64,000 bases of DNA from Oscillospiraceae bacterium. GTDB lineage: Bacteria > Bacillota > Clostridia > Oscillospirales > Oscillospiraceae. The stretch lies in NCBI GenBank assembly GCA_020025595.1, contig JAHHRV010000005.1:98322-162321 (forward strand), written 5' to 3'. Position 1 is the first letter of the stretch; each line of letters starts with the position of its first letter. A model generated the notes under the pieces. The model worked only from the letters and a program-made list of their open reading frames with translations. It was not told the origin of the DNA and ran no database searches. Below are positions 32,594 to 41,046 of this stretch, piece by piece. The position numbers were made by a program, and so were the translations under genes.

Positions 32594-33502
32594 ATGACGC
32601 AAACTACCCGGACCATATTTGAAAAGTACGAAATTCGTAAAACCAAAAAGCAAAAAACTGCATTTATTCAGTGGGTTGTGCCGTATCTGCAATCACTGGG
32701 CTATCCGGTTACGGTGGAGCAGGGGAAATGCGGCGTTCGTAATATCGTTATCGGCGATATCGAACAATCAAAAGTGGTGTTTACAGCACACTATGATACC
32801 TGCGCTGTGCTGCCGATTCCGAATTTCATTACGCCAAAGAGCTTCCTGGGCTATGCTGCATACCAGATTTTGATTATCATTGCAGTTTTTGCGGTGTTAT
32901 TTGCCCTGATGTTTGTGGCAGGGTGGATTCATGAATCCCTGATTATGCCGACCTATTACATCGGTCTGTTAGGTTTGATTGCTCTGGTGATCTTTGGGCC
33001 TGCAAACCGTCATACAGCCAACGACAACACCTCCGGTGTGACCGGAGTGCTGGATCTGGCTCAGACGATGCCGGAAAGCCTGCGTCACAAGGCCGCATTT
33101 GTTCTATTTGATCTGGAAGAAGCCGGCTTGATTGGTTCTTCCTGCTTTGCAAAGAAGCACAAGGACACCATGAAGGAAAAGCTCCTGGTGAATATGGACT
33201 GCATTTCCGATGGAGATACGATGCTGTTTGCCGTCAGAAAAGGCGCCCGGAGATTCCTTCCGGAGCTGAAAGGGGCGTACCTGTCCGATGCACGGATGAA
33301 CACTTTGTTCTCTGAAAAGCATCACATTTATCCATCGGATCAGATTCAGTTTCCGTGCGGAGTCGGTGTTGCGGTTTTGAATAAAACCAGGCACGGACTG
33401 CTGTATATGAACCGGATCCATACCCGTCGGGATACCGTTTATCAAGAGAAGAACATCGCATTTGCGGTGGAAGGCGGTATCCGACTGACTGAAAAGCTAT
33501 AA
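32594..33502 (+). CDS. M28-family-like metallopeptidase with internal membrane segments
   Basis: 302 residues from the ATG at 32594 (GAGGT site; an ATG four codons earlier is possible). The zinc-aminopeptidase pattern of family M28 is visible: VVFTAHYDT (first metal His/Asp), NDNTSGVTGVLDLA (bridging Asp), VLFDLEEAGLIGS (catalytic Glu-Glu), LVNMDCISDGD, and a late HTRRDT (His). Two transmembrane spans (about 91-115 and 120-140) are inserted between the first and second metal motifs. This gives a membrane-embedded topology unlike soluble M28 enzymes. Substrate unknown. Confidence 0.8.
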   Translation: MTQTTRTIFEKYEIRKTKKQKTAFIQWVVPYLQSLGYPVTVEQGKCGVRNIVIGDIEQSKVVFTAHYDTCAVLPIPNFITPKSFLGYAAYQILIIIAVFAVLFALMFVAGWIHESLIMPTYYIGLLGLIALVIFGPANRHTANDNTSGVTGVLDLAQTMPESLRHKAAFVLFDLEEAGLIGSSCFAKKHKDTMKEKLLVNMDCISDGDTMLFAVRKGARRFLPELKGAYLSDARMNTLFSEKHHIYPSDQIQFPCGVGVAVLNKTRHGLLYMNRIHTRRDTVYQEKNIAFAVEGGIRLTEKL

Positions 33503-33536
33503 AAAATGTGTCGCAGAATCTGCGACACATTTTTTG
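33501..33536 (+). terminator. Terminator after the peptidase gene
   Basis: ATGTGTCGCAGA/TCTGCGACACAT twelve-pair stem, then TTTTT. Confidence 0.85.
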
Positions 33537-33575
33537 TTTATGGGAAGGAGCGTAGATCAGCAAGCTGTCGCCAAA

Positions 33576-33613
33576 TCAAAAAATGCTCTGCCTTCTTTTT
33601 GAGGGCAGAGCAT
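33576..33613 (-). terminator. Terminator downstream of dapA
   Basis: On the minus strand ATGCTCTGCC/GGCAGAGCAT is followed by TTTTTTGATTT, about 110 bases past the dapA stop. Confidence 0.7.
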
Positions 33614-33721
33614 CTATATTTGATGGTGTCACTCAGAAAGAAGTGTTGTCAAGACACTATTCAAAATAGGGAAAACCATTGTGTTGCAACGGGTTTTAGC
33701 TTTTCCGAATGATTCCCACTC

Positions 33722-34627
33722 TTAAGACAAACATGGTTCGCCAAGCATTTCGCTGAAGCCGTGAAAATACGATTCCACTTTTTCCTGATTTTCTGGCGTC
33801 AGTCCATCCAGAGGCATCCGGCATGGGCCTGCATCATAGCCAATCACCTTCATCGCTGCTTTCACAGGAATTGGGTTGACCTGGCAGAACATCAGACTGC
33901 ACAGAGGCTGAAGCTTGCGCTGCAGCAGGCCTGCCAAATCATAGTCTCCATTGAGTGCCGCCGTGACCATAGCATTCATGTGAAGCGGTGCCACATTGGA
34001 TGCCACGGAAATCACACCCTGCCCGCCAATGGACATAATGGGAACCGTCTGATCATCATTTCCGGACCACACCGGCAAATTATTGCCGTTTTCTTCCATA
34101 ATTCTCAGAATTTTGGACAGATCACCGCTGGCTTCCTTGATTCCTGCTATGTTCGGGATTTTTGCCAGTTCTGCGCATACATCGCTGGAGATATTGACCC
34201 CCGTTCTGGACGGAACATTGTACGCAATCACAGGAATCGAGACGGCCTGCGCAATTTTCCGATAGTGCTTTACCAGCCCAGACGGAGTTGTTTTATTATA
34301 GTATGGAGTTACAACCAGCAGCCCATCCACACCAAGGGCCTCTGCCTTTTGGCTCAGTTCCACTGCATGGGATGTATTATTCGACCCTGTTCCGGCAATG
34401 ATTTTGCATTTTCCGTCTGCGATCCGGACACCCCGGCGGAACAGCTCCAACTTTTCTTCATCGGACAGGGTAGGGGATTCGCCGGTTGTTCCTGCCAGTA
34501 CGATTGCCTGGACTCCTGCCTGAATCTGCCTGCGGATCAGAATTTCCAGCATAGGATAGTTGATCTGATCCCCAATAAACGGCGTTACAAGGGCGGTACA
34601 AAGTCCCTTGAATAAAATATTTTTCAT
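33722..34627 (-). CDS. dapA: 4-hydroxy-tetrahydrodipicolinate synthase
   Basis: 301 residues. It condenses pyruvate with aspartate semialdehyde, the committed step to diaminopimelate and lysine for peptidoglycan. TIM-barrel Schiff-base aldolase: LAGTTGESPTL (Thr-Thr proton relay), PVIAYNVPSRTGVNI (catalytic Tyr), IPNIAGIKEASGD (Schiff-base Lys), and VWSGNDDQTVPIMSIGGQGV. The ATG at 34627 has GGAGGTG eight bases upstream. Divergent from queA. Confidence 0.96.
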   Translation of the reverse strand: MKNILFKGLCTALVTPFIGDQINYPMLEILIRRQIQAGVQAIVLAGTTGESPTLSDEEKLELFRRGVRIADGKCKIIAGTGSNNTSHAVELSQKAEALGVDGLLVVTPYYNKTTPSGLVKHYRKIAQAVSIPVIAYNVPSRTGVNISSDVCAELAKIPNIAGIKEASGDLSKILRIMEENGNNLPVWSGNDDQTVPIMSIGGQGVISVASNVAPLHMNAMVTAALNGDYDLAGLLQRKLQPLCSLMFCQVNPIPVKAAMKVIGYDAGPCRMPLDGLTPENQEKVESYFHGFSEMLGEPCLS

Positions 34628-34676
34628 AATTTGACACCTCCATCCCATATTATGTTCGCTGCTCGTATTTTGTCTG

Positions 34677-34705
34677 TTGCAATGTTAGGAAAATTGTTCT
34701 ATAAT
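34677..34705 (+). promoter_or_regulatory. Sigma-A promoter of queA-tgt
   Basis: TTGCAA (34677-34682), 17-base spacer, TATAAT (34700-34705). Confidence 0.85.
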
Positions 34706-34739
34706 AGATTGGCTTTTAGATATTTGGAGGACTATAATT

Positions 34740-35762
34740 TTGAAAACTCATGATTTTTGGTATGATCTGCCGGAAGAACTGATTGCACAGACTCCTCTGG
34801 AGAAACGGGATACCTCCCGTCTTCTGGCATTGGATCGTGAAACCGGTGAACTGGCACATCGGCATTTTTATGATATTATCGACTATCTCAACCCCGGTGA
34901 CTGTCTCGTGATGAACGATTCCCGTGTTCTGCCCGCAAGACTTCTGGGTCACCGCCCCACCGGCGGCGCAGTGGAAGTATTGCTGCTGCGTGATCTCGGA
35001 AACGGCGAATGGGAGTGCCTTGCTAAGCCCGGACGCAAGATGCAGGTCGGACAGGAGGTCATCTTTGGCGAAGGCCAGCTGACCGCCACTGTCACAGCCG
35101 TTCAGGAAGATGGCAACAGAGTGGTAAAGTTCCACTACGAGGGCATTTTCCTGGAGGTATTGGAGCAGTTGGGCAAAATGCCTCTGCCGCCCTACATTAA
35201 GGCCGAGCTGGAGGATCAGGAACGCTATCAGACGGTCTATTCCCGTGAAGTCGGTTCCGCAGCTGCCCCCACCGCAGGTCTGCATTTCACAAAAGAGCTG
35301 CTGCACAAAATCGAAGAAAAGGGCATTCGTCTGGCCTATGTGACACTGCATGTAGGTCTGGGCACCTTCAGACCCGTAAAGGCAGAGGAGATTTCAGAAC
35401 ATCATATGCACTCTGAGCTGTGCATGATTTCCCAGGAAACTGCCGATATTCTGAATCAGACCAAGGCATCCGGCGGCAGAGTGGTCTGCGTCGGAACAAC
35501 TTCCTGCAGAACGCTTGAATCTCTGGTCAACGACGACGGTTCTTTTGAGGCAAAATCCAAGTGGACCGACATTTTCATTTTCCCCGGCTACAAGTTTAAG
35601 GCTATGGATGCACTGATTACCAATTTCCACCTGCCCGAGAGCACCCTGGTGATGCTGGTATCCGCTTTTGCCGGTCGGGAGCATATTCTGAACGCTTACA
35701 ATGAAGCCGTCAAGGAGCGCTACCGCTTCTTCTCCTTTGGCGATGCGATGTATATTGGTTAA
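34740..35762 (+). CDS. queA: S-adenosylmethionine:tRNA ribosyltransferase-isomerase
   Basis: 340 residues. It transfers the ribosyl part of SAM to 7-aminomethyl-7-deazaguanine in tRNA, forming epoxyqueuosine. Hallmarks: FWYDLPEELIAQTPLEKRDT at the start, MNDSRVLPARLLG, YQTVYSREVGSAAAPTAGLH, LAYVTLHVGLGTFRPVKAE and ITNFHLPESTLVMLVSAFAG. The TTG start lies seven bases after GGAGG. tgt follows after 11 bases, so the two form a queuosine operon. Confidence 0.96.
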   Translation: MKTHDFWYDLPEELIAQTPLEKRDTSRLLALDRETGELAHRHFYDIIDYLNPGDCLVMNDSRVLPARLLGHRPTGGAVEVLLLRDLGNGEWECLAKPGRKMQVGQEVIFGEGQLTATVTAVQEDGNRVVKFHYEGIFLEVLEQLGKMPLPPYIKAELEDQERYQTVYSREVGSAAAPTAGLHFTKELLHKIEEKGIRLAYVTLHVGLGTFRPVKAEEISEHHMHSELCMISQETADILNQTKASGGRVVCVGTTSCRTLESLVNDDGSFEAKSKWTDIFIFPGYKFKAMDALITNFHLPESTLVMLVSAFAGREHILNAYNEAVKERYRFFSFGDAMYIG

Positions 35763-35773
35763 AGAGGTACGCA

Positions 35774-36904
35774 ATGTTTGAACTGAAGAAAACAGAGGGC
35801 GCTGCCCGCCGAGGTGAATTCACCTGTGCCCATGGCACGGTACAGACGCCTGTATTTATGAATGTTGGCACCCAGGGCGCAATCAAGGGCGCTCTGAGCG
35901 CAAAAGACCTGAAGGATATCGGCTGTCAGGTAGAGCTGAGCAACACCTATCATCTGCACCTGCGTCCCGGTGACGAGCTGGTCAAGGAGTGCGGTGGTCT
36001 GCACAAGTTCATGACATGGGATGGCCCCATTCTGACCGACTCCGGCGGATTCCAGGTGTTCAGCCTAGCGTCTCTGCGTAAAATCAAAGAAGAGGGCGTT
36101 ACCTTCGCTTCCCACATCGACGGTCACAAGATTTTCATGGGCCCGGAAGAGAGTATGCAGATCCAGTCCCATCTGGGCAGCGATATCTGCATGGCTTTTG
36201 ATGAGTGCATTGAAAATCCCGCTCCCCGGGACTATGTCAAGAAGAGCGTTGACCGCACCTACCGCTGGCTGGTACGCTGCAAGAACGAAAACGCCCGCCT
36301 GAACAGCCTGCCCGACACCGTGAACCCCCAGCAGATGCTCTGGGGCATTAATCAGGGCGGCACCTACAAGGACATCCGCGTAGATCATATGAAGCGTATC
36401 GCTGACCTGGATCTGCCCGGTTACGCCATCGGCGGCCTTGCAGTCGGCGAAACCGCAGAAGAGATGTATGAAATCATCGAAGCTGTGGAACCCCATATGC
36501 CCAAGGACAAGACCCGCTATCTGATGGGTGTCGGCACGCCTACAAACATCATTGAGGCAGTTGCCCGTGGCGTTGACTTCTTTGACTGCGTCATGCCTGC
36601 AAGAAATGCACGGCACGCACGCCTGTTCACCTGGCAGGGTGCAATCAATCTGAAGAACGCCAAGTACCGCACCGACATGAATCCCATCGATCCGGAATGT
36701 GATTGTCCTGTCTGCCGCCGCTACAGCCGAGCATATATCCGTCATCTGTTTGTGGCAGAAGAGATGCTGGCAATGCGCCTTTGCGTTATGCATAACCTGT
36801 ATTTCTACAACAAATTGATGGAAAAAATCCGCCTTGCACTGGATGAAGGCCGCTTTGAGCAGTTCCGTCAGGAGTATTCTGAAAAATTAGCCAGAAGGAT
36901 CTAA
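35774..36904 (+). CDS. tgt: tRNA-guanine transglycosylase
   Basis: 376 residues. It exchanges guanine-34 for preQ1 in tRNAs with GUN anticodons. TIM barrel with VFMNVGTQGAIKGAL, LTDSGGFQVFSLAS (catalytic/base-binding Asp), MAFDECIENPA, WGINQGGTYKDIR, GYAIGGLAVGE, and FFDCVMPARNARHARLFT. The zinc site near the C-terminus is CDCPVCRRYSRAYIRHLF (Cys-Cys-Cys-His). Directly after queA. Confidence 0.97.
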   Translation: MFELKKTEGAARRGEFTCAHGTVQTPVFMNVGTQGAIKGALSAKDLKDIGCQVELSNTYHLHLRPGDELVKECGGLHKFMTWDGPILTDSGGFQVFSLASLRKIKEEGVTFASHIDGHKIFMGPEESMQIQSHLGSDICMAFDECIENPAPRDYVKKSVDRTYRWLVRCKNENARLNSLPDTVNPQQMLWGINQGGTYKDIRVDHMKRIADLDLPGYAIGGLAVGETAEEMYEIIEAVEPHMPKDKTRYLMGVGTPTNIIEAVARGVDFFDCVMPARNARHARLFTWQGAINLKNAKYRTDMNPIDPECDCPVCRRYSRAYIRHLFVAEEMLAMRLCVMHNLYFYNKLMEKIRLALDEGRFEQFRQEYSEKLARRI

Positions 36905-36913
36905 CAAAAATCC

Positions 36914-36941
36914 TTGCTTTCTGGGTAAAAAATGATATAAT
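36914..36941 (+). promoter_or_regulatory. Promoter of yajC
   Basis: TTGCTT, 16-base spacer, TATAAT (36936-36941), in the 72-base gap after tgt. Confidence 0.7.
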
Positions 36942-36976
36942 AGTCTGGTTAATATAAAATTAAAGGAGCCATTCAA

Positions 36977-37348
36977 ATGATGAATTATCTAACCGTTCCT
37001 GCTGGCGCAGGTCTGGGCAGCACTCTTGTAATGCTGGTTGTGATGCTTGTGGTCTTCTACTTCATGCTGATCCGTCCTGAGAACAAGCGTAAGAAGGAAG
37101 CAGAAGAAATGCGTTCTTCCATCCGCACCGGTGACTCCATCACCACTATCGGCGGTATCATCGGCACTGTTGTCGATGTCAAGGAGAGCAAGATCGTAAT
37201 CGAGACCAGTGCAGACCGTGTTCGCATGGAGCTGGCTAAGTGGGCTGTTTCCACCAACGAGACCGGCGCTGAGCGTGCTGCTGCCGAAGCTAAGAAGGCT
37301 AAGGAAGCAAAGGCTAAGGCTAAGGCTGCCAAGAAGTCCGGCAAGTAA
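36977..37348 (+). CDS. yajC: Preprotein translocase subunit YajC
   Basis: 123 residues: one N-terminal membrane helix (about 15-33), the conserved LIRPENKRKKEAEEM turn, SIRTGDSITTIGGIIGTVVD and a K/A-rich helical tail. Accessory subunit of the Sec translocon with SecDF. The queA-tgt-yajC order is widely conserved; secD and secF do not follow here, and a terminator ends the unit. Confidence 0.93.
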   Translation: MMNYLTVPAGAGLGSTLVMLVVMLVVFYFMLIRPENKRKKEAEEMRSSIRTGDSITTIGGIIGTVVDVKESKIVIETSADRVRMELAKWAVSTNETGAERAAAEAKKAKEAKAKAKAAKKSGK

Positions 37349-37353
37349 AAATC

Positions 37354-37387
37354 AAAGAACACCTCGTACGAGGTGTTCTTTTTTTAT
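37354..37387 (+). terminator. yajC terminator
   Basis: AAAGAACACCTCG/CGAGGTGTTCTTT hairpin, then TTTT. Confidence 0.85.
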
Positions 37388-37436
37388 ATTTCTTCAGATA
37401 TCCTTTACCGTTCGTTCAAATTCTATCTTGAGAATA

Positions 37437-37445
37437 TGATATAAT
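37437..37445 (+). promoter_or_regulatory. Extended -10 promoter of candidate small RNA
   Basis: TGATATAAT at 37437-37445. The -35 is weak (TTCAAA, 19 bases away). Predicted start about 37452. Confidence 0.6.
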
Positions 37446-37451
37446 ACAGAC

Positions 37452-37628
37452 ATAAAGCAGAAGGGGATTGAGGAACCGATGCCGCGGAAATATCTGCGGA
37501 TAAGGCGACGGTGTACTCGTGACAAATTTCCTTCATACAGTAATCGTGTGATCAGCGACTCGTGTACTCGGGTCGCTGATTCTATATGAAAAGGCCCGCA
37601 CACCATCGGTATGCGGGCCTGCATTTTA
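37452..37628 (+). ncRNA. Candidate small RNA of unknown class, ~177 nt
   Basis: A plus-strand promoter and a terminator enclose about 177 bases with no reading frame and no plus-strand gene after them; the next gene is on the other strand. Visible structure: CCGCGGAAATATCTGCGG near the 5' part, a strong TCAGCGAC/GTCGCTGA stem (about 37552-37579), and the GC-rich terminator stem. The 9-mer GTGTACTCG occurs twice (about 37511 and 37562), once inside the strong loop. No match to riboswitch cores I know. A trans-acting RNA is plausible. Confidence 0.5.
37592..37628. terminator. Bidirectional terminator
   Basis: AGGCCCGCA/TGCGGGCCT stem between the small RNA (plus strand) and the pgsA-like gene (minus strand); T-rich on both outer sides. 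Confidence 0.75.
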
Positions 37629-37661
37629 TTCAGATGAAGCTCTGTGCCCAATCAGCCAGAC

Positions 37662-38246
37662 TCACTCCGGCTTTTTCAGGTCATAGATTTTCTTGTTCTT
37701 GCCATAGTAGGCACGGACATATTCCACGAAGGCAAAGCACATAAACACACAGCAGATTGCGATCATCACATTGGTTACAGCCGCAGAAAGGTTCGGGAAA
37801 AGCATCATGATGATCAGACTGACAAACAGCACCGTGGTGCAGACCTTACCGGCCATCAGCGCACCGTCCAGCATTTTACCCTGACGCAGGCTGATCACAC
37901 CGGCAACCAGCTGGAAGCCTTCCTTCACCAGGAACAGCCACATCAGCACCCACAGTTGGGGGTAAGAGGATGCAAGACAAATGATCAGCGAAAGCTGCGT
38001 TGCCTTATCTGCAATCGGATCGAGAATCTTTCCGACGGTAGAAATCATATTGAACTTTCTTGCGATCTTGCCATCGATCATGTCTGTCAAACAGGATACT
38101 GACAAAATTGCGGCCGCAATTGCATAATGATGCGGCTGTGACGCATTCATGTAAACATAAATGTATATGGGGATCATGACCAACCGAAAAATGCTGAGCA
38201 TATTGGGAATGGTCCAGACCTCTTTTTTCCAATCTTTGATCGGCAT
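37662..38246 (-). CDS. pgsA: CDP-alcohol phosphatidyltransferase (PgsA-like)
   Basis: 194-residue integral membrane enzyme joining CDP-diacylglycerol to an alcohol, most likely glycerol 3-phosphate on the way to phosphatidylglycerol. The family motif D-G-x2-A-R-x8-G-x3-D-x3-D is seen: D55, D58-G59, A62-R63, G72, D76, D80. The start WTIPNMLSIFRLVMIPIYIY is typical of PgsA. About five membrane helices. Exact alcohol substrate is inferred. Confidence 0.88.
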   Translation of the reverse strand: MPIKDWKKEVWTIPNMLSIFRLVMIPIYIYVYMNASQPHHYAIAAAILSVSCLTDMIDGKIARKFNMISTVGKILDPIADKATQLSLIICLASSYPQLWVLMWLFLVKEGFQLVAGVISLRQGKMLDGALMAGKVCTTVLFVSLIIMMLFPNLSAAVTNVMIAICCVFMCFAFVEYVRAYYGKNKKIYDLKKPE

Positions 38247-38345
38247 ATTGCCCTCCAGAAATTCACTAGTTTCTGTTTATTATAGTACACTATACTCTGC
38301 GAATCAAGTCGGCATCAGAAAGATTTTCCAGATTGATAAAGTCTG

Positions 38346-38885
38346 TCAAAGATCAGACCCATTTTCGATTCGGTCAGTCGCAAGTGTATATTGCAGCGCC
38401 AGGTTTTTCCATGTCCGCTTATCCAGTTCGCCTGTAGGGGGCAGCCCGGAAAAAATCTGGAACGCAATCAATGATTTCTGCGTGGCAACATCCAGAATTC
38501 CAGAATAGTCCGGCTCCGGGATGGATTCATAAACCTGAGAAAGCACAAACAAAATGGTCTGCAGCAGCGGGATATGGCTGTTTTCTTCGCCCAGACGGAA
38601 CACCTGCCCCGGATTCATGGTGATCTGCAGGCTCTGGGCAGGAGCGGTCTCCACTCTGCACCGCTCATATTCTGATACGATCATATCCCAGGTAGTATTA
38701 TTCACGATACCTGTAATGGGCAATCCTTTTCTGCGCTGGAAGCTGGAAACTGCCGCCTCGGTTTGTTTTGTATAGACTCCGTCGGGGACAACGCTCTTCT
38801 GGCTGGGATAAATCTGCGCAATCGTCCTGAGCATTGTTTGAAGACTGCGAATTGGCTGACCAATAAAGGACTCATCCGGTTTCAT
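38346..38885 (-). CDS. Peptidoglycan-binding repeat protein
   Basis: 179 residues with two PG_binding_1 modules (about 12-72 and 100-170). Each holds the R/LQxxL...DGxY/LD...V..FQ...GLP.TG..D/N..TW pattern (TKQTEAAVSSFQRRKGLPIT; TQKSLIAFQIFSGLPPTGEL). No signal peptide or catalytic domain. Its ATG overlaps the stop of the larger upstream gene (ATGA), so they are translationally coupled. It probably works with that protein at the wall or forespore; the role is inferred. Confidence 0.8.
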   Translation of the reverse strand: MKPDESFIGQPIRSLQTMLRTIAQIYPSQKSVVPDGVYTKQTEAAVSSFQRRKGLPITGIVNNTTWDMIVSEYERCRVETAPAQSLQITMNPGQVFRLGEENSHIPLLQTILFVLSQVYESIPEPDYSGILDVATQKSLIAFQIFSGLPPTGELDKRTWKNLALQYTLATDRIENGSDL

Positions 38886-40084
38886 CGTACCACCTCCTGC
38901 CGAACTTCATCTCGGTTCCCCGGTCGAAGATCGTCTCCGGGAAACTGCTGTAAAGTACTGGTATTGACATAATCACCGGGAACTTCAGACGGAAAATGTT
39001 TCTTGGATCTCAGCGCCGTATTCTCGATGCCTGCAAACTGGTCGTACAGCAGATCCCAGGTATCCTCATCTACCGCACCCGTCTGGGGGATTCCGAAATA
39101 TCGCTGGGCAGCCAATACTGCATTTTTGGTAGATGGGCCAAAAATCCCATCGATTTCCACCATCGGGAACTGTGGGATAAACTCGGAAATAACCGACAGC
39201 ATATACTGCAATTGCCGCACCGATTGCCCCCGGTCTCCTTGCTGGATCGAATTGGGATAAGCCCAGGAAATCGCATAAAACTGCTGTCCTTGGCTGCGCA
39301 ATTCCGAAAGCCGATAGATTGCCGTATAAAGGCGCACCAATTCATACCATGTGATTCTGCCAACGATTCCATCCACTTTCAGGCCAAATATCTCCTGAAA
39401 TTTCCGAACCGATGCCTCTGTCTTCGGGCCATAGATTCCGTCTGCCTTCGGAATTTTGGGAATTGCCGGATAGCTCTGGGCAATGCGGTTGAGCTCTGCC
39501 TGAACCACCACCACATCCGGGCCCGTGCTGCCCTGTTTCAGGGGCGTGCCGGGGTAGGAGGTCTGGATGCCTCTGCTGGGTGCGTTTTCCACGATTTCAA
39601 TATCTCCGTAATACCTTCGCAGAATTTCTACGCTGTTTAATCCCTGCTGTGCCAAATCCTGGCTGCCCCACTGGCTGAGGCCTTCGCAGGTAACAGTGGT
39701 TCCGTTGCAGAATTTCGCAGCCAGAGGTTCGATAAATCCGGGCCTGCGCAAATAATCATTGAACAATTCGTCAGCAATTCTGGATACATTTTCAAAATAG
39801 CTTCTGCCGTTGACAAAGTACTGGTCGATTGCCGTGGAGCTGGTAATATCAAAGGGATAGCCCCGGCTGCGGTAGTATTCCGTGTAGATCCGGTTCAGCG
39901 CAAAGGACACGATTGCGTAGATATTTGCTCGCAGTGCCGCCTCGTCCCAGGTGGGATAGATCTCGCTGGATGCCACATTTTTTACATAGTCCACAAACGG
40001 CACCGTCACATTGGGGGCGTCTGAATTGGGAGAGCCCAGATGTACGGTAATATTCTTTGGAATATAAGGAATGATTGCAGGCAT
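38882..40084 (-). CDS. SpoIID-like protein with two peptidoglycan-binding repeats
   Basis: 400 residues. The N-terminal domain (about 1-170) carries SpoIID-like blocks: VPFVDYVKNVASSEIYPTWD, then ALRANIYAIVSFALNRIYTE, GLSQWGSQDLAQQGLNS and EILRRYYGDIEI. SpoIID proteins are lytic transglycosylases for forespore engulfment, but here there is no signal peptide or membrane anchor. Two PG_binding_1 modules follow (about 180-250 and 285-350). This composition recurs in spore-forming Clostridia. GGGGGAAGCTT precedes the ATG. Suggests sporulation or germination capacity, but activity is unproven. Confidence 0.75.
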   Translation of the reverse strand: MPAIIPYIPKNITVHLGSPNSDAPNVTVPFVDYVKNVASSEIYPTWDEAALRANIYAIVSFALNRIYTEYYRSRGYPFDITSSTAIDQYFVNGRSYFENVSRIADELFNDYLRRPGFIEPLAAKFCNGTTVTCEGLSQWGSQDLAQQGLNSVEILRRYYGDIEIVENAPSRGIQTSYPGTPLKQGSTGPDVVVVQAELNRIAQSYPAIPKIPKADGIYGPKTEASVRKFQEIFGLKVDGIVGRITWYELVRLYTAIYRLSELRSQGQQFYAISWAYPNSIQQGDRGQSVRQLQYMLSVISEFIPQFPMVEIDGIFGPSTKNAVLAAQRYFGIPQTGAVDEDTWDLLYDQFAGIENTALRSKKHFPSEVPGDYVNTSTLQQFPGDDLRPGNRDEVRQEVVR

Positions 40085-40096
40085 AAGCTTCCCCCT

Positions 40097-40477
40097 TTAC
40101 AGATTCTGGGGCAGGGTATCAAAGATTTCTGCCTGATTCCATTTTCCCGGCAGCTCTGACAGCGGGACCATCGCCAGCTCCTGCAGCGTGACCACATCTT
40201 CAAACACCTGCACCCCACGAGCCAGAATCTGCTCATAGTTTTCTGCTCTGGCATAAATATTGACCGTCGTAAAACTGGATTTCCCTGTATTTGGCGACTG
40301 GCTGTTGGATGCATTGGGTACCTTTACAACAATCGGCGTTGTGCCACCGCTCTGATCTGTAACTCTCAGGGCCAGCAGCTTTCCATCATCATCCAAAACA
40401 GAAATCGCAACATCCTCCAGTGGGATCTGCGCGCGGGATGTGTAGGTCTTCACCTGTATGTATCCGATTCCGGGCAA
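40097..40477 (-). CDS. Hypothetical protein with transthyretin-like domain
   Basis: 126 residues. The sequence GYIQVKTYTSRAQIPLEDVA, then ISVLDDDGKLLALRVTDQSG and TTPIVVKVP, is the pattern of carboxypeptidase-regulatory/Cna-B-like beta sandwiches (xGxVxxxxxxPxxxxxVxxxxxxG). No signal peptide. It lies 12 bases before the SpoIID-like gene and is probably co-expressed. A structural or adhesion role in the spore or wall is possible. Confidence 0.6.
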   Translation of the reverse strand: MPGIGYIQVKTYTSRAQIPLEDVAISVLDDDGKLLALRVTDQSGGTTPIVVKVPNASNSQSPNTGKSSFTTVNIYARAENYEQILARGVQVFEDVVTLQELAMVPLSELPGKWNQAEIFDTLPQNL

Positions 40478-40536
40478 TACATACCCCTCCTTTCTGGGTT
40501 CGCAGGTATGTTATGCCGGTAACCGGATTTTTGTGA

Positions 40537-40965
40537 TTAGAGGAAGCCTTCCATCTGCCGGATATTGGCAATCTCTGTATCCAGCATTTTCTGTGCCAGC
40601 TTTGCTACGGCAGGGTCTGCTTTGGGACACTTTTTCATGTTCTGCAGGGATTCGATCTTACCGCGGGTGTTGCCCTGAATCATCATTCCTGCGATTTTGG
40701 AATCCCGGTTGCCATACATCAGACGGCTTCTGGCTGCGACCTCTGCCATGCTTCTGGCCACCGGACTGAGATTTTCCATCTGATAGCCCTGTTTTCTTGC
40801 CAGATTGACTGCTTCCTGCTCGATGGAGACATACTCCTTTCGCTGGCACTTCAGTGCTTGCCTGAGAGCAGGCTGGGACGCTCTGGGCATCACAGCGTGG
40901 ATGCCGCTTTGCCCCATTTGTGCTGCTTTCATGATTTGATTTAATAATTTTTCATTGTCAATCAT
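40537..40965 (-). CDS. Hypothetical helical protein, 142 residues
   Basis: Starts at ATG 40965 after a GGGTGAT site; the frame extends 11 codons further without support. Almost entirely helical and polar (LLNQIMKAAQMGQSGIHAVM, KCQRKEYVSIEQEAVNLARK, IESLQNMKKCPKADPAVAKL). No membrane segment. The repeated amphipathic helices suggest a four-helix bundle. First gene of the small spore/wall cluster; function unknown. Confidence 0.6.
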   Translation of the reverse strand: MIDNEKLLNQIMKAAQMGQSGIHAVMPRASQPALRQALKCQRKEYVSIEQEAVNLARKQGYQMENLSPVARSMAEVAARSRLMYGNRDSKIAGMMIQGNTRGKIESLQNMKKCPKADPAVAKLAQKMLDTEIANIRQMEGFL

Positions 40966-41046
40966 ACGATCACCCTGATACAGTATTACCGTACACAAAA
41001 CAAACTATTCTGCATATACTATTGCGAAAGTAAAGGAGGATGCAGT

